Below, one piece after another: positions 9,256 through 18,463 of a stretch of 64,000 nt of DNA (its first letter is position 1; each line of letters opens with the position of its first letter). The notes beneath the pieces were generated by a model. That model searched no databases. It saw only the letters and a program-made list of their open reading frames with translations, and was not told the DNA's origin. The DNA lies in contig NZ_WUEG01000016.1 in assembly GCF_010468565.1 (NCBI RefSeq), positions 1 through 64,000 on the forward strand, in the 5' to 3' direction. The position numbers and the translations under genes are program-made. Source of the stretch: Allomuricauda sp. TY007 (lineage in GTDB: Bacteria > Bacteroidota > Bacteroidia > Flavobacteriales > Flavobacteriaceae).

Positions 9256-10098
9256 TTAATTTTTAAAATCCGTTGAGTGACTTAGTTCTTTGTTGGCTTC
9301 CAAAGCGCTCTCCAAGGTTTCTGTTTTTTGCTTTGCCATACCGTAAGCATCACTCCCTAAAAATAAATGTAAGGCAGGATTTTTGCTTTCCGCCATTGTT
9401 ATAAGTACCTCAGCGGCTTTTTCAGGGTTTCCCAGTTGATTTCCTGCAATTTCTTCTTTGTGCAACCGCTCGGATTCACGTGCTTCTTTATAAACATCCA
9501 TACGATTGCTTGCCAATTTGAAGGAGTCATCGGAAAGAAATTCCGTTCTGAAATACCCAGGATATACCAAAGTGGTATGAATACCAAATGGTCTTGCTTC
9601 TACGGACAATGCTTCGGTTAATCCAGCAACGGCAAACTTTGTGGCACAATATATTCCAAAACCTGGAAAATTGCCCACTACACCTGCAACCGAAGCAATA
9701 TTGAAAATGTGTCCCGATTTTTGGGACCTTAACTGCGGCATGGATTTTCTAATGACGTTCAATAGACCAAAGACATTAACGTCGAAATTAAGTCGAGCTT
9801 CCTCATCCGAAATTTCTTCCAACGTACCATTTTGTCCATAGCCTGCGTTGTTGACGACCACATCAAGATGTCCAAAAGTTTCGATTACTTGAGAAATTGA
9901 GTTTGCCACACTTTCCTCGCTCATTAGGTCCACTTTAAGTGGCAAGAAACCATTATGATTTCCTACCGCATTTTTCAGGGTATTCAAATCTCTAGAAGTG
10001 GCAGCTACAGGATAGTCGTTGTTCAACAATTTCTTTACCAAAGTCAGTCCCAAACCTTTAGATGCGCCAGTGACCAACCATACTTTTTTTGTGTCCAT
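9256..10098 (-). CDS. Short-chain dehydrogenase/reductase (classical SDR)
   Basis: This is a cytosolic NAD(P)-dependent oxidoreductase of unknown substrate. The cofactor motif TGASKGLG is near residue 10, NNAGYG near 82, the catalytic Ser in FNIASVAG near 130 and the YCATK active site near 150. The ATG at 10098 (MDTKKVWLV) is preferred because the Rossmann strand begins right after it, as in the family. An upstream in-frame ATG at 10131 would add 11 polar residues. It probably shares a transcript with the AraC gene downstream. Confidence 0.9.
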   Translation of the reverse strand: MDTKKVWLVTGASKGLGLTLVKKLLNNDYPVAATSRDLNTLKNAVGNHNGFLPLKVDLMSEESVANSISQVIETFGHLDVVVNNAGYGQNGTLEEISDEEARLNFDVNVFGLLNVIRKSMPQLRSQKSGHIFNIASVAGVVGNFPGFGIYCATKFAVAGLTEALSVEARPFGIHTTLVYPGYFRTEFLSDDSFKLASNRMDVYKEARESERLHKEEIAGNQLGNPEKAAEVLITMAESKNPALHLFLGSDAYGMAKQKTETLESALEANKELSHSTDFKN

Positions 10099-10225
10099 TT
10101 TCTCAGATTTTTTGTTATTATGAATTGACACAGCAAAGTTGCCCTTAGTAGAGGGAAGGTATGTAGCCTAATCTATGATTGTTGTAGTCTAAATTTTATA
10201 AGAAGTGTAAAAAGGAAAAGGTGGC

Positions 10226-11437
10226 CTATTGCTTTTTCAACAACGCCATATAAAATCCATCAAATCCCGTTTCCGAAGCAAAAATGTTTCGCTCTTTCAC
10301 AAACTCAAAATCCTTTCCGTTTTCAGATTCCAAGAACTTTTTGATCTGTTCTGAATTTTCTTGGGGTAGAATGGAGCAGGTGGCATAGACCATTTGCCCT
10401 CCTTTTTTCACCATTTTACTGTAATTCTGAAGAATATCCTGTTGAACTCCCATGATTCTGTCCACAAACTCGGGCTCTAGTTTCCATTTGGAGTCAGGGT
10501 TTCTTTTAATGACTCCCAGACCTGAGCATGGAGCATCAAGCAACACTCGGTCGGCACTATTGTGCAGTTTTTTGATCACTTTGGTGGAATCGATTACTCT
10601 GGTCTCAACATTGTGCACACCGTTTCGTCTCGCTCTCTTTTTGAGTTTTTTCAATTTACTTTCATAAATGTCCAAAGCGATCAATTGCCCTTTGTTTTGC
10701 ATTTGTGAAGCTAAATGAAGCGTTTTGCCTCCTGCTCCTGCGCATGCATCAATTACTCTTTGCCCTGGTTCCACTTCCAAAAATGGAGCGACCAATTGGG
10801 AGGAAGCATCTTGTACCTCGAACAAACCATCTTTAAAGGCTTGGGTTACAAAAACATTCTTGCGTTCCACCAGCTTTAACGCATCGGGGTAACCTTCTAT
10901 AAATTCCGTAGCTATATCCTCCTTGGCCAAAAAATTCTTTAGCTGGGGTTTTGGGACCTTTAGTGTGTTGGTTCGCAAAATAACATCTGCTTGTTGGTTT
11001 TGAGCGGCAATTTCTTTGGTCCAAAGCTCGTTGCCCAACGACTTTTCTCCAAGTTCATCCATCCAATCGGGAATGGACTCCCTGAACTTTCGGATTTTGG
11101 ACAATTCATCAAACCTTCCTTTTATGCGACGTTCGGGCGTGCCTTCCAATTGTTTCCAATCAGGGATTCGGATGCCACGTAGCACGCACCAAACACCGAA
11201 CAATCGGAACAAATGGGGTTTGCTGTATGGTTCGTGAACTTCGGCAATTTCGGAATAGAGGCGTTTCCATCGAACAATATCGTAGGTTGTTTCCGCGATA
11301 AAACCACGGTCACGAGACCCCCAACGTTTATCGTAACGAAGTACTTTTTCAATCACTTTATCGGCATATTCCCCCTCGTTGAAAATCATGTGAAGGGCAT
11401 CAATTACGGCAAATACCAAGTTTCTGTGTAAACGCAT
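10226..11437 (-). CDS. RsmB/NOP2-like RNA (cytosine-C5) methyltransferase
   Basis: This should methylate C5 of a cytosine in rRNA or tRNA using SAM. At about 403 residues, its N-terminal part carries a NusB-like helical region and its C-terminal part the Rossmann methyltransferase. SAM motif DACAGAGGKTLHLA is near residue 235. The two catalytic cysteines lie in LLDAPCSGLG (about 305) and in YATCSILPQEN (about 355). The start is placed at MRLHRNLVF. The longest open frame would begin at 11569, overlapping the divergent lipoprotein gene, and is unlikely. An ATG directly before (11440) is also possible. The target base cannot be assigned. Confidence 0.9.
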   Translation of the reverse strand: MRLHRNLVFAVIDALHMIFNEGEYADKVIEKVLRYDKRWGSRDRGFIAETTYDIVRWKRLYSEIAEVHEPYSKPHLFRLFGVWCVLRGIRIPDWKQLEGTPERRIKGRFDELSKIRKFRESIPDWMDELGEKSLGNELWTKEIAAQNQQADVILRTNTLKVPKPQLKNFLAKEDIATEFIEGYPDALKLVERKNVFVTQAFKDGLFEVQDASSQLVAPFLEVEPGQRVIDACAGAGGKTLHLASQMQNKGQLIALDIYESKLKKLKKRARRNGVHNVETRVIDSTKVIKKLHNSADRVLLDAPCSGLGVIKRNPDSKWKLEPEFVDRIMGVQQDILQNYSKMVKKGGQMVYATCSILPQENSEQIKKFLESENGKDFEFVKERNIFASETGFDGFYMALLKKQ

Positions 11438-11496
11438 CATATAAAATAAGGTTGCAAAGGTATGATTTCTCCTTACTTTTGAAGAAAATAAATGCA

Positions 11497-12528
11497 ATGA
11501 GGTCCATCCTATCCTTTTTAATTGTTCTTGTTTTGTTTTCTTGTGGGCAAGAACCAAAGAAACAACCATTCAAAACAGTTGATGTAACTCCAGTTTTTGA
11601 AGATTCCGTAAGCATTCGCGCGATAACCTTTTTGGATAAACAAACCTTGGCCTTTGCTGGTAGCAATGGGATTTATGGCACTGTTGATGTTAATTCGCAC
11701 AAGGTTAGGGCAAATGTTCAGGTGTTTGATTCCATTCAACCACATTTTAGGGCCGTAGGCCATACCTCAAGTGATTTTTTCATGCTTTCGGTGGAAAGTC
11801 CTGCCTTATTGTACAAAACAGGTGACCAAGGAAAGATGGAATTGGTATATACCGAAGATGGGGAAGGTGTTTTTTATGATAGCCTTACATTTTGGAACGA
11901 TTCCGAAGGTATTGCGGTAGGCGATACGGTAGATGGATGCCTTTCCATAATTATTACAAGAGATGGAGGGGCTTCGTGGAGCAAATTACCGTGTTCAGAC
12001 TTGCCTAAAGGTATTGAGGGCGAAGGTGCTTTTGCTGCCAGTAACAGTAATATTGCCGTGCAGGGAAATAAAGTTTGGATTGGAACCACGGAGGGAAGAA
12101 TTTATTTTTCAGGTGATAAAGGAGCGACTTGGGAGATACAAGAAACCCCTATTATTTCGGACGAACCCACCCAAGGTATTTATTCCATGGACTTTTTTGA
12201 TGAGCAGACCGGGTTTGCCATTGGAGGGGATTACACCCAACCAGAATCCAACAAGGCGAATAAAATAAAAACGGTTGATGGAGGTAAAATCTGGCAATTG
12301 GTAGCTGATGGCCTGGAACCTGGATATAAAAGTTGTGTGCAGTTTGTTCCGAATTCTGGTGGCAAGGATTTGGTAGCTGTTGGATTTACAGGAGTTTCCT
12401 ATTCCCATGATGGGGGTGAAAGTTGGCTACAATTGAGTGAAGCGTCTTTTTACACCCTTCGTTTTTTGAATGATTCAATTGCATACGCTGCAGGAAAAAA
12501 CAGGATTGCACAATTGATGTTCAAATAA
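11497..12528 (+). CDS. Lipoprotein with BNR/Ycf48-like beta-propeller
   Basis: A lipoprotein signal (MRSILSFLIVLVLFSCGQ, Cys 16) anchors this 343-residue protein to a membrane facing the periplasm or outside. The mature part has repeated Asp-box motifs of the form S-x-D-x-G-x-x-W (RDGGASW, SGDKGATW, DGGKIW, SHDGGESW), typical of BNR and photosystem II stability factor-like propellers. Flavobacterial relatives are often called oxidoreductases without proof. The ATG at 11497 is chosen because the signal peptide starts there; 45 bp of open frame upstream is probably not translated. Its function is unknown, perhaps ligand binding or assembly. Confidence 0.8.
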   Translation: MRSILSFLIVLVLFSCGQEPKKQPFKTVDVTPVFEDSVSIRAITFLDKQTLAFAGSNGIYGTVDVNSHKVRANVQVFDSIQPHFRAVGHTSSDFFMLSVESPALLYKTGDQGKMELVYTEDGEGVFYDSLTFWNDSEGIAVGDTVDGCLSIIITRDGGASWSKLPCSDLPKGIEGEGAFAASNSNIAVQGNKVWIGTTEGRIYFSGDKGATWEIQETPIISDEPTQGIYSMDFFDEQTGFAIGGDYTQPESNKANKIKTVDGGKIWQLVADGLEPGYKSCVQFVPNSGGKDLVAVGFTGVSYSHDGGESWLQLSEASFYTLRFLNDSIAYAAGKNRIAQLMFK

Positions 12529-12800
12529 AGGGACTTTTTTAGGAGTCGGGAGTTTACAGTAACATTTGAACTTGAACTTGAACTTGATGTTTGAGTTTGA
12601 TGCGCGGTGCTCGGTGTCGGAAGCACGAAGTCTGAAGTGTCACGTTGAGCCCTTAGGCTATGCTCAGGATAAACTAAAGTCGAAACGTCGGGAGTTTTGG
12701 AGCTTGATATTTGAACTTGAACTTGTCCGAAGTCGGGGTCGGGAGTCTTTTATTGACACAAATGGCACAAATTATCTCAAAATAACTGTGCTGAGATGGA
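12529..12800. other. gene-free gap with repeated words
   Basis: This 272-bp gap between the convergent lipoprotein and ABC transporter genes has no convincing gene. It is built from recurring short words: GTCGGGAGT/GTCGGAAG variants (12545, 12616, 12688, 12732), TTGAAC units, and a CACGTTGAGC ... GTCGAAACGT pair of arms (12641-12688) resembling the dispersed palindromes elsewhere. An 81-codon frame across it is low complexity and rejected. Confidence 0.5.
12566..12588. repeat. hexanucleotide microsatellite (TTGAAC)n
   Basis: The unit TTGAAC is repeated three times with a partial fourth. Related words (TTTGAACTTGAACTTG near 12710) recur in the same 270-bp gap. Confidence 0.6.
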
Positions 12801-14627
12801 TTAAGAGGTGAACGACTGCATTTCTACCAGTTTTTTATAGCTTTTTGCGGATTTCATCAGTTCTTCATGGGTGCCTTGTTCTACAATTTCCCCTTTGCTC
12901 ATCACCACAATGGTATCTGCATTTTGGATAGTGGATAATCGGTGTGCAATTACAATGGAAGTGCGGTTCAGCATCATTTTTTCCAAGGCGTCCTGTACCA
13001 ATCGCTCACTTTCAGTGTCCAAGGCGGAGGTTGCCTCGTCCAAAATCATAATAGGCGGATTTTTGAGTACGGCACGCGCAATGGACAACCGCTGTTTTTG
13101 TCCGCCGCTCAATTTATTTCCGCTATCTCCAATATTGGTATCGTAGCCATGAGGGAGCTCCATAATAAAATCGTGGGCATTGGCGACCTTTGCGGCGGCG
13201 ATAATCTCGTCCATCATGGCATTTTCCTTGCCTAGGGCAATGTTGTTCTTTACGGAATCGTTGAAGAGAATAGAGTCCTGCGTTACCAGCCCCATGAGTC
13301 CGCGCAACGACTTTTTGGTAATGTTTTTGATGTTGGTGCCATCAATCAGTATTTCTCCTTTGTTGACGTCGTAGAAACGGGTAACCAAATTGGCAACGGT
13401 ACTTTTTCCGCTACCGGATTGTCCCACCAAGGCAACAGTTTTCCCTTTATCAACCTTTAGGTTGAAATTTTTCAGGATATAATCGTCTTCATATTTGAAA
13501 CCGACTTCTTTCAATTCAATACCTGAATTAAAATCTGTTTTATCTTCAGCTCCATCAATATCGGTGATGGGGTTTTCGGATTCGAGTATTTCCAAAACTC
13601 GCTCGGCAGCGGAATTTCCTTTTTTAACGGCATAGGAAGCCTTACTAATGGCTTTTGCAGGCGTCAATATATTAAATGCTAACCCCATATAGGATATAAA
13701 AGAAGCGGCGTCCAATGTTCCCTCCAAAAGTACCATCCGTCCGCCAAACCAAAGCAGTACGCCAAAAACAACTATTCCAAGGAATTCGCTGGTGGGTGAT
13801 GAAAGGTTTTGACGGTTCAACAAGGAGTTTGAAAACCTGAAAAAGCGTGAAGTTGAGGTTTTAAATATATTGTAGAATTTAGATTCCGCGTTAAATGCTT
13901 TGATAACGCGAAGTCCGCCCAAGGTTTCTTCAACGATGGAGAGAAATTCGCCTTGTTCCTTTTGTACCCTGTCCGATTTTTTCTTTAAAGATTTTCCAAT
14001 CCGGGATATGATCATTCCGGCAATGGGAATAAAAATGAACACAAAAATGGTCAGCTTTACACTGATGATAAACATTACAATGATGGTAAACAGGATGGTC
14101 AATGGCTCGCGCACGATCAATTCTAAAATTGACAGAAAGGAATGTTGTATTTCCAATACATCGGAAGTGATCCTGGCAATAACATCGCCTTTCTTTTTCT
14201 CGGAGAAGTAGGAGATGGGCAAATCCACGATTTTCCGGTACATCTTGTTGCGGATATCCTTGAGTACTCCGTTACGCAAAAAGGTAATAAAATACATCGC
14301 CAAGTAATTGAAGATGTTCTTGAAGAGAAACAAAAACAAAATGAGTCCTACAGCCAAAAGAAGTCCTTTCATGGGATCCTCACCGGAGTATTGGGTCACC
14401 TGATAGTTCATATAGTCCATGAAATAATCCTTCAGCTTGCCAATGCCATCATATGAAGGAGGCTCATTGATTTGCTTGGTTTTATCAAAAAGTACATTGA
14501 GCATTGGTATTAGTGCAGCATAGGACAATGCACTGAACAATGCATAAAGAATATTGAAGAAAATATTCAGAACACCATATTTGCGGTATGGTCTCGCAAA
14601 TTGGAGAATCTTTTTAAAGTAGTTCAT
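12801..14627 (-). CDS. ABC exporter, fused permease and ATPase (MsbA-like)
   Basis: This homodimeric type IV (exporter) ABC protein has 608 residues, with six predicted membrane helices in about 1-330 and an ATPase domain after 360. Walker A GQSGSGKST is near 395, the signature LSGGQKQR near 500, Walker B IMILDEATSALD near 522 and the H-loop AHRLSTI near 555. The family includes MsbA lipid flippases and multidrug exporters; substrate is not readable. Its ATG lies 4 bp after the phosphohexomutase stop, so the two are likely co-transcribed, with a glycosyltransferase further upstream. That hints at envelope lipid or glycan export. Confidence 0.92.
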   Translation of the reverse strand: MNYFKKILQFARPYRKYGVLNIFFNILYALFSALSYAALIPMLNVLFDKTKQINEPPSYDGIGKLKDYFMDYMNYQVTQYSGEDPMKGLLLAVGLILFLFLFKNIFNYLAMYFITFLRNGVLKDIRNKMYRKIVDLPISYFSEKKKGDVIARITSDVLEIQHSFLSILELIVREPLTILFTIIVMFIISVKLTIFVFIFIPIAGMIISRIGKSLKKKSDRVQKEQGEFLSIVEETLGGLRVIKAFNAESKFYNIFKTSTSRFFRFSNSLLNRQNLSSPTSEFLGIVVFGVLLWFGGRMVLLEGTLDAASFISYMGLAFNILTPAKAISKASYAVKKGNSAAERVLEILESENPITDIDGAEDKTDFNSGIELKEVGFKYEDDYILKNFNLKVDKGKTVALVGQSGSGKSTVANLVTRFYDVNKGEILIDGTNIKNITKKSLRGLMGLVTQDSILFNDSVKNNIALGKENAMMDEIIAAAKVANAHDFIMELPHGYDTNIGDSGNKLSGGQKQRLSIARAVLKNPPIMILDEATSALDTESERLVQDALEKMMLNRTSIVIAHRLSTIQNADTIVVMSKGEIVEQGTHEELMKSAKSYKKLVEMQSFTS

Positions 14628-14631
14628 TCAC

Positions 14632-16338
14632 TTATAAATTCAGCTCAGAAATAATACCTTCTATTTTGGTATCCAACTGCGAATTTACGGATTTATAATC
14701 CGCTGCCTTTTCCAATTTTGCATTTGTACTGATGTAGAACTTTACTTTGGGTTCTGTTCCGCTGGGTCGAGCGGCAATTCGGGTGCCATCCTCTGTCTCG
14801 TAAATCAATACATTGGATTTTGGCAAGTGAAGCGTAAACTCTTCGCCTGTCTGTACATTTTTAACAATGGAAGTATTGTAATCCTCTATATACAGAAGCT
14901 TTGAACCTTGAACGCTGTTTACTGGGTTTTCTTTAAAATCCTTCAGCATTTGTTTGATTTCTTCTGCTCCGCTCATGCCTTTTTTGGTGATGGAGATGAG
15001 TTTTTCCTTGTAGAAACCAAATTCAACGTAGGCATCAATCAAATCTTTATAAAAAGAGCTTCCATTGGCTTTGGCATTCGCAGCGATTTCGCAGGCCAAT
15101 AGGGTAGCGGTGACTGCATCCTTGTCACGTACAAAGTCGCCCACCATATATCCAAAACTTTCCTCGCCACCGCCAATAAATCGGGAGTTGGGAAAATCCT
15201 TGATCATTTTGCCGATCCATTTAAAGCCCGTCAGTGCTGTTTTAAACTCCACGCCATACGATTTTGCCATTTGCTGCATCATTGGGGTAGAAACAATGGT
15301 GGTAGCGATAAATTCGTTGCCCTTGAATCCTTCTTCCTTATATTGGTCCAAAAGAAATTTTGTCATGAGTACCATGGTCTGGTTCCCGTTCAGTAGCTCT
15401 ATTTTACCATCCAAGTTGCGCACTGCGATTCCCAAACGATCACTATCGGGGTCGGTGCCCACCACCATGTCCGCACCAATCTCTTCGGCTTTTTTTATGG
15501 CCATGGACAATGCTTCCGGTTCTTCAGGGTTTGGAGATTCCACAGTTGGGAAATCCCCATCAGGTTTTGCTTGCTCCTCAATAATGGTAACGTTTTTGTA
15601 ACCTGCTCGTTTCAAGACCTCCGGAATAGCGGTAATGGAGGTTCCGTGCAAGGACGTGAACACGATTTTAAAATTGTCCTTCCCCTTGGCGTCAAAACTT
15701 CCATTTTTTACAGATGCATCAAAAAAGGCTTCGTCCACATCTTCATCAATTAAATGTATCAGACTTTCATCCTTATCAAATTTGATATCCTCAAAAGATA
15801 GCGCATTGATTTCTGCTATAATTTCTTCATCCTGCGGAGGCACAATCTGTCCGCCATCGGCCCAATATACTTTGTACCCGTTGTATTCCGGCGGGTTGTG
15901 GGAAGCTGTTAAAACAATCCCTGCATGGCAGCCTATATGCTTTACGGCATAAGAAAGTTCAGGGGTTGTCCTTAAATCGGAAAACAGGTGCACCCTGATG
16001 CCATTGGCCGAGAAAACCTCTGCCACCGTTTTTGCCAAAGATTTAGAATTGTGCCTACAATCGTAAGCAATCACAACCCTAAGATCATTGTCTGTATATG
16101 TTTTTTTAAGATAATTGCTAAGGCCTTGGGTGTTTTTCCCCAAGGTGTACCTGTTAATTCTATTAGTGCCAACACCCATTACACCGCGCATGCCCCCGGT
16201 ACCAAACTCTAAATCCTTATAAAAGCGTTCCTTAAGCTCTTCAGGGTCGTTTTCTATAAGATGTTTGATTTCCTTTTTTGTGTCTTCGTCAAAAAAATCG
16301 GTCAACCAAGTTTGCGCTGTAGCTGTAATGGAGTCCAT
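14632..16338 (-). CDS. Phosphohexomutase (phosphoglucomutase/phosphomannomutase)
   Basis: This alpha-D-phosphohexomutase (568 residues) interconverts hexose 1- and 6-phosphates. The catalytic phosphoserine loop TASHNPPEYNG is near residue 143, the metal loop DPDSDRLG near 297, the sugar-binding GGEESFGY near 385 and the phosphate-binding RPSGTEPKVKFY near 525. The length fits the bacterial PGM/PMM group with an extended N-terminus (YhxB/PgcA-like). It supplies glucose-1-phosphate or mannose-1-phosphate for nucleotide sugars. It is directly followed by the ABC exporter and lies 58 bp downstream of the glycosyltransferase gene. Confidence 0.93.
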   Translation of the reverse strand: MDSITATAQTWLTDFFDEDTKKEIKHLIENDPEELKERFYKDLEFGTGGMRGVMGVGTNRINRYTLGKNTQGLSNYLKKTYTDNDLRVVIAYDCRHNSKSLAKTVAEVFSANGIRVHLFSDLRTTPELSYAVKHIGCHAGIVLTASHNPPEYNGYKVYWADGGQIVPPQDEEIIAEINALSFEDIKFDKDESLIHLIDEDVDEAFFDASVKNGSFDAKGKDNFKIVFTSLHGTSITAIPEVLKRAGYKNVTIIEEQAKPDGDFPTVESPNPEEPEALSMAIKKAEEIGADMVVGTDPDSDRLGIAVRNLDGKIELLNGNQTMVLMTKFLLDQYKEEGFKGNEFIATTIVSTPMMQQMAKSYGVEFKTALTGFKWIGKMIKDFPNSRFIGGGEESFGYMVGDFVRDKDAVTATLLACEIAANAKANGSSFYKDLIDAYVEFGFYKEKLISITKKGMSGAEEIKQMLKDFKENPVNSVQGSKLLYIEDYNTSIVKNVQTGEEFTLHLPKSNVLIYETEDGTRIAARPSGTEPKVKFYISTNAKLEKAADYKSVNSQLDTKIEGIISELNL

Positions 16339-16396
16339 AGTGTTTATAGTTGTTTAGATGTTTAAAAATACAAAGTTTACTGGGTTTGGGAATGAC

Positions 16397-17344
16397 CTAG
16401 AGGTTAATTTTATCGGAGATGTTGTATCGTGTATCATTTTTTCGGGACCGCACCATAATTTCTCCAATAAAGCCCGCCAAAAATAATTGTGTACCAATGA
16501 TCATGGCAGTCAACGCTATATAAAATTGTGGTCTTTGCGTAATTAGACGACCTGTTGGGTTTAAAAAGAGTTTGTCAATGCCCAAATAGAGTGAAAACCC
16601 AAAACCCACAACAAACATGAGTACGCCCCAAGCCCCAAACAGGTGCATGGGTCTTCGACCAAATTTTGAAATGAACCAAATGGTGATCAAATCCAAAAAA
16701 CCGTTGATAAAACGTTCTGCCCCAAACTTGGTGGAGCCATATTTTCTGGCTTGGTGCTGTACCACTTTTTCGGTAATATTGGAGAAGCCGGCATTTTTGG
16801 CCAAAACAGGAATGTACCGATGCATTTCACCGGAAACTTCGATGGTTTTTATCACTTTTTGATTGAAGGCTTTGAGTCCACAATTAAAATCGTGCAATTT
16901 TACGCCAGAAGTTTTCCGTGCCGCCCAATTGAACAGTTTGGAGGGAATGTTCTTGGTAATAACGGAATCGTATCGTTTCTTTTTCCAACCCGATACTACA
17001 TGATGCCCTTCTTGGGTGACCATCCGGTACATCTCGGGGATTTCTTCCGGATTGTCCTGAAGGTCGGCATCCATGGTAACGACCACTTCGCCCTGGGCAG
17101 CTTTAAAACCTGCGTGTAGGGCTTGCGATTTACCAAAATTCTTTAGAAACCGAATGCCTTTTATATTTGGGTCGGTTTTGGAAAGCTCCAAAATGGTTTT
17201 CCAAGAACCGTCGGTACTGCCATCATCAATAAAAATGACCTCATAAGAAAAATGATTGGATTGCATCACTTGTACAATCCAATCATGTAGTTCTTTTAAC
17301 GATTCCTGTTCGTTAAGTAAAGGAATTACAATGGAAATCTGCAT
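16397..17344 (-). CDS. Family 2 glycosyltransferase (DPM1/ArnC type, membrane)
   Basis: The N-terminal GT-A fold (residues about 1-230) has IPLLNEQESL, DDGSTDGS near 41 and the metal motif DADLQDN near 92. Two C-terminal membrane helices (about 232-252 and 270-292) follow. This is the layout of polyprenyl-phosphate sugar transferases such as dolichyl-phosphate mannose synthase, ArnC and GtrB, which load a sugar from a nucleotide donor onto a lipid carrier at the inner membrane. Length (315) is typical. With the mutase and ABC protein downstream on the same strand it suggests a small envelope-glycan unit. Donor and acceptor are unknown. Confidence 0.9.
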   Translation of the reverse strand: MQISIVIPLLNEQESLKELHDWIVQVMQSNHFSYEVIFIDDGSTDGSWKTILELSKTDPNIKGIRFLKNFGKSQALHAGFKAAQGEVVVTMDADLQDNPEEIPEMYRMVTQEGHHVVSGWKKKRYDSVITKNIPSKLFNWAARKTSGVKLHDFNCGLKAFNQKVIKTIEVSGEMHRYIPVLAKNAGFSNITEKVVQHQARKYGSTKFGAERFINGFLDLITIWFISKFGRRPMHLFGAWGVLMFVVGFGFSLYLGIDKLFLNPTGRLITQRPQFYIALTAMIIGTQLFLAGFIGEIMVRSRKNDTRYNISDKINL

Positions 17345-17385
17345 TGTTCGATTCTGGAATTCCTTTCAAAAGTAGCATTTTTTGT

Positions 17386-17907
17386 TTAGTAATCCGCTTT
17401 GGACTTTTTCAAGATCAGTCCGGTAATAAGACCCAAGATCAGACCGAGTACACAATTAATGATTAAACCAATGGGATATTGGAGCCATGAGAGGCTTTTT
17501 TGCATTTCTACACCCTGTTCCCATTGCTCCTCCGTCATGCTCGGGTTTTGTTCCATGGCTTTTGGCTTGGCCATTTCTATGGCTTTGTCCATAAAATCGG
17601 GCTCAATAAAATTGGTAAGTACAAATTGATAGGCCAAAGAAATTACAGCCCCGATCAAAGCGGCTCCCACAGCAACTTTTAAAGCTTCCGAAATGGTTAA
17701 ATACCCACCATTGGCCTTTTTAAAGGCGTTGACCGCCATAAATACGATGGCAGCCATTATTACAATGGAAATTACGATAATTGCTGTGTTTCTTTCGTAG
17801 TGCATTTTTTGGGTGTAGAGCATAACTCCGAACACCACGGATATTACACCCAACAATAATCCGTAGTTAAGTGCAAATTTTCCAGTTTTTGGTTGTTGTT
17901 CTTCCAT
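17386..17907 (-). CDS. DUF4199 membrane protein
   Basis: This 173-residue protein has four hydrophobic segments (about 12-30, 42-60, 78-100 and 142-168) and a polar loop with PKAMEQNPSMTEEQWEQG. The pattern is that of DUF4199, a family found almost only in Bacteroidota. No function is known. It sits 41 bp upstream of the glycosyltransferase on the same strand and may be co-transcribed with it. Confidence 0.8.
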   Translation of the reverse strand: MEEQQPKTGKFALNYGLLLGVISVVFGVMLYTQKMHYERNTAIIVISIVIMAAIVFMAVNAFKKANGGYLTISEALKVAVGAALIGAVISLAYQFVLTNFIEPDFMDKAIEMAKPKAMEQNPSMTEEQWEQGVEMQKSLSWLQYPIGLIINCVLGLILGLITGLILKKSKADY

Positions 17908-18001
17908 GATTTTAAAATTAGTGTTGCTTATAGTAGGTTAGTTAAAGAATGCTTAATTTTGTTACATATAAATTTAACTTTATTTTTTTAGTGATTTTAA
18001 G

Positions 18002-18031
18002 TTGGAGGTCTCAAAGAAATCATTAAATTTG
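18002..18031 (+). promoter_or_regulatory. Bacteroidota-type promoter for L31
   Basis: TTG (18002-18004), a 19-bp spacer, then TAAATTTG (18024-18031) match the -33/-7 consensus TTG-N17-23-TAnnTTTG recognised by the Bacteroidota primary sigma factor. The L31 ATG lies 35 bp beyond the -7 element. Confidence 0.75.
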
Positions 18032-18066
18032 CACCCTGAAAATTCTGAGATTAAGCATTTAAGACG

Positions 18067-18336
18067 ATGAGAAAAGGTATACACCCGGAAAACTATAGAT
18101 TGGTTGCTTTTAAAGACATGTCCAACGACGATGTGTTTATTACAAAGTCCACTGCTGAAGCGAAAGAGACCATCACTGTTGATGGTGTTGAATACCCTTT
18201 GGTAAAATTGGAAATTTCAAGAACTTCTCACCCATACTATACAGGTAAGACTAAATTGGTCGATACCGCTGGTAGAATTGACAAGTTTAAAAACAAGTAC
18301 AAAAAATTCAAGAAAGAAGAGAAGGAGACCGAGTAG
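18067..18336 (+). CDS. rpmE2: 50S ribosomal protein L31 type B
   Basis: This 89-residue ribosomal protein opens MRKGIHPENYRLVAFKDMSN and includes EISRTSHPYYTGK. It has no CxxC pairs, so it is the zinc-free type B form, which in many bacteria replaces zinc-binding L31 under zinc shortage and in Bacteroidota is often the only form. It has a good promoter upstream and a strong terminator after it, so it is a single-gene unit. Confidence 0.96.
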   Translation: MRKGIHPENYRLVAFKDMSNDDVFITKSTAEAKETITVDGVEYPLVKLEISRTSHPYYTGKTKLVDTAGRIDKFKNKYKKFKKEEKETE

Positions 18337-18362
18337 GTTGCACTTTTTAACGAAATATATAG

Positions 18363-18396
18363 ACGCTCTCGATGGTTTTCGAGGGCGTTTTTTATT
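18363..18396 (+). terminator. rho-independent terminator after L31
   Basis: ACGCTCTCGA (18363-18372) pairs with TCGAGGGCGT (18379-18388) through a 10-bp stem with one G-U pair and a 6-base loop, followed by TTTTTATTTTT. Confidence 0.85.
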
Positions 18397-18463
18397 TTTA
18401 CGGTATGTAGTCTGTTTGGGAATTTCAATCAAAACTTTCCAAATAGGCATTCAAAGTTGAGCT

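Noticed and set aside
12566..12811. 81-codon plus-strand frame in the gap after the lipoprotein gene
   Set aside because: It translates the repeated intergenic words (LNLNLMFEF...) and overlaps the end of the ABC transporter gene; it is not protein-like.
18217..18450. Minus-strand frames over the L31 gene and terminator
   Set aside because: They are antisense to a certain ribosomal protein gene and cross its terminator.
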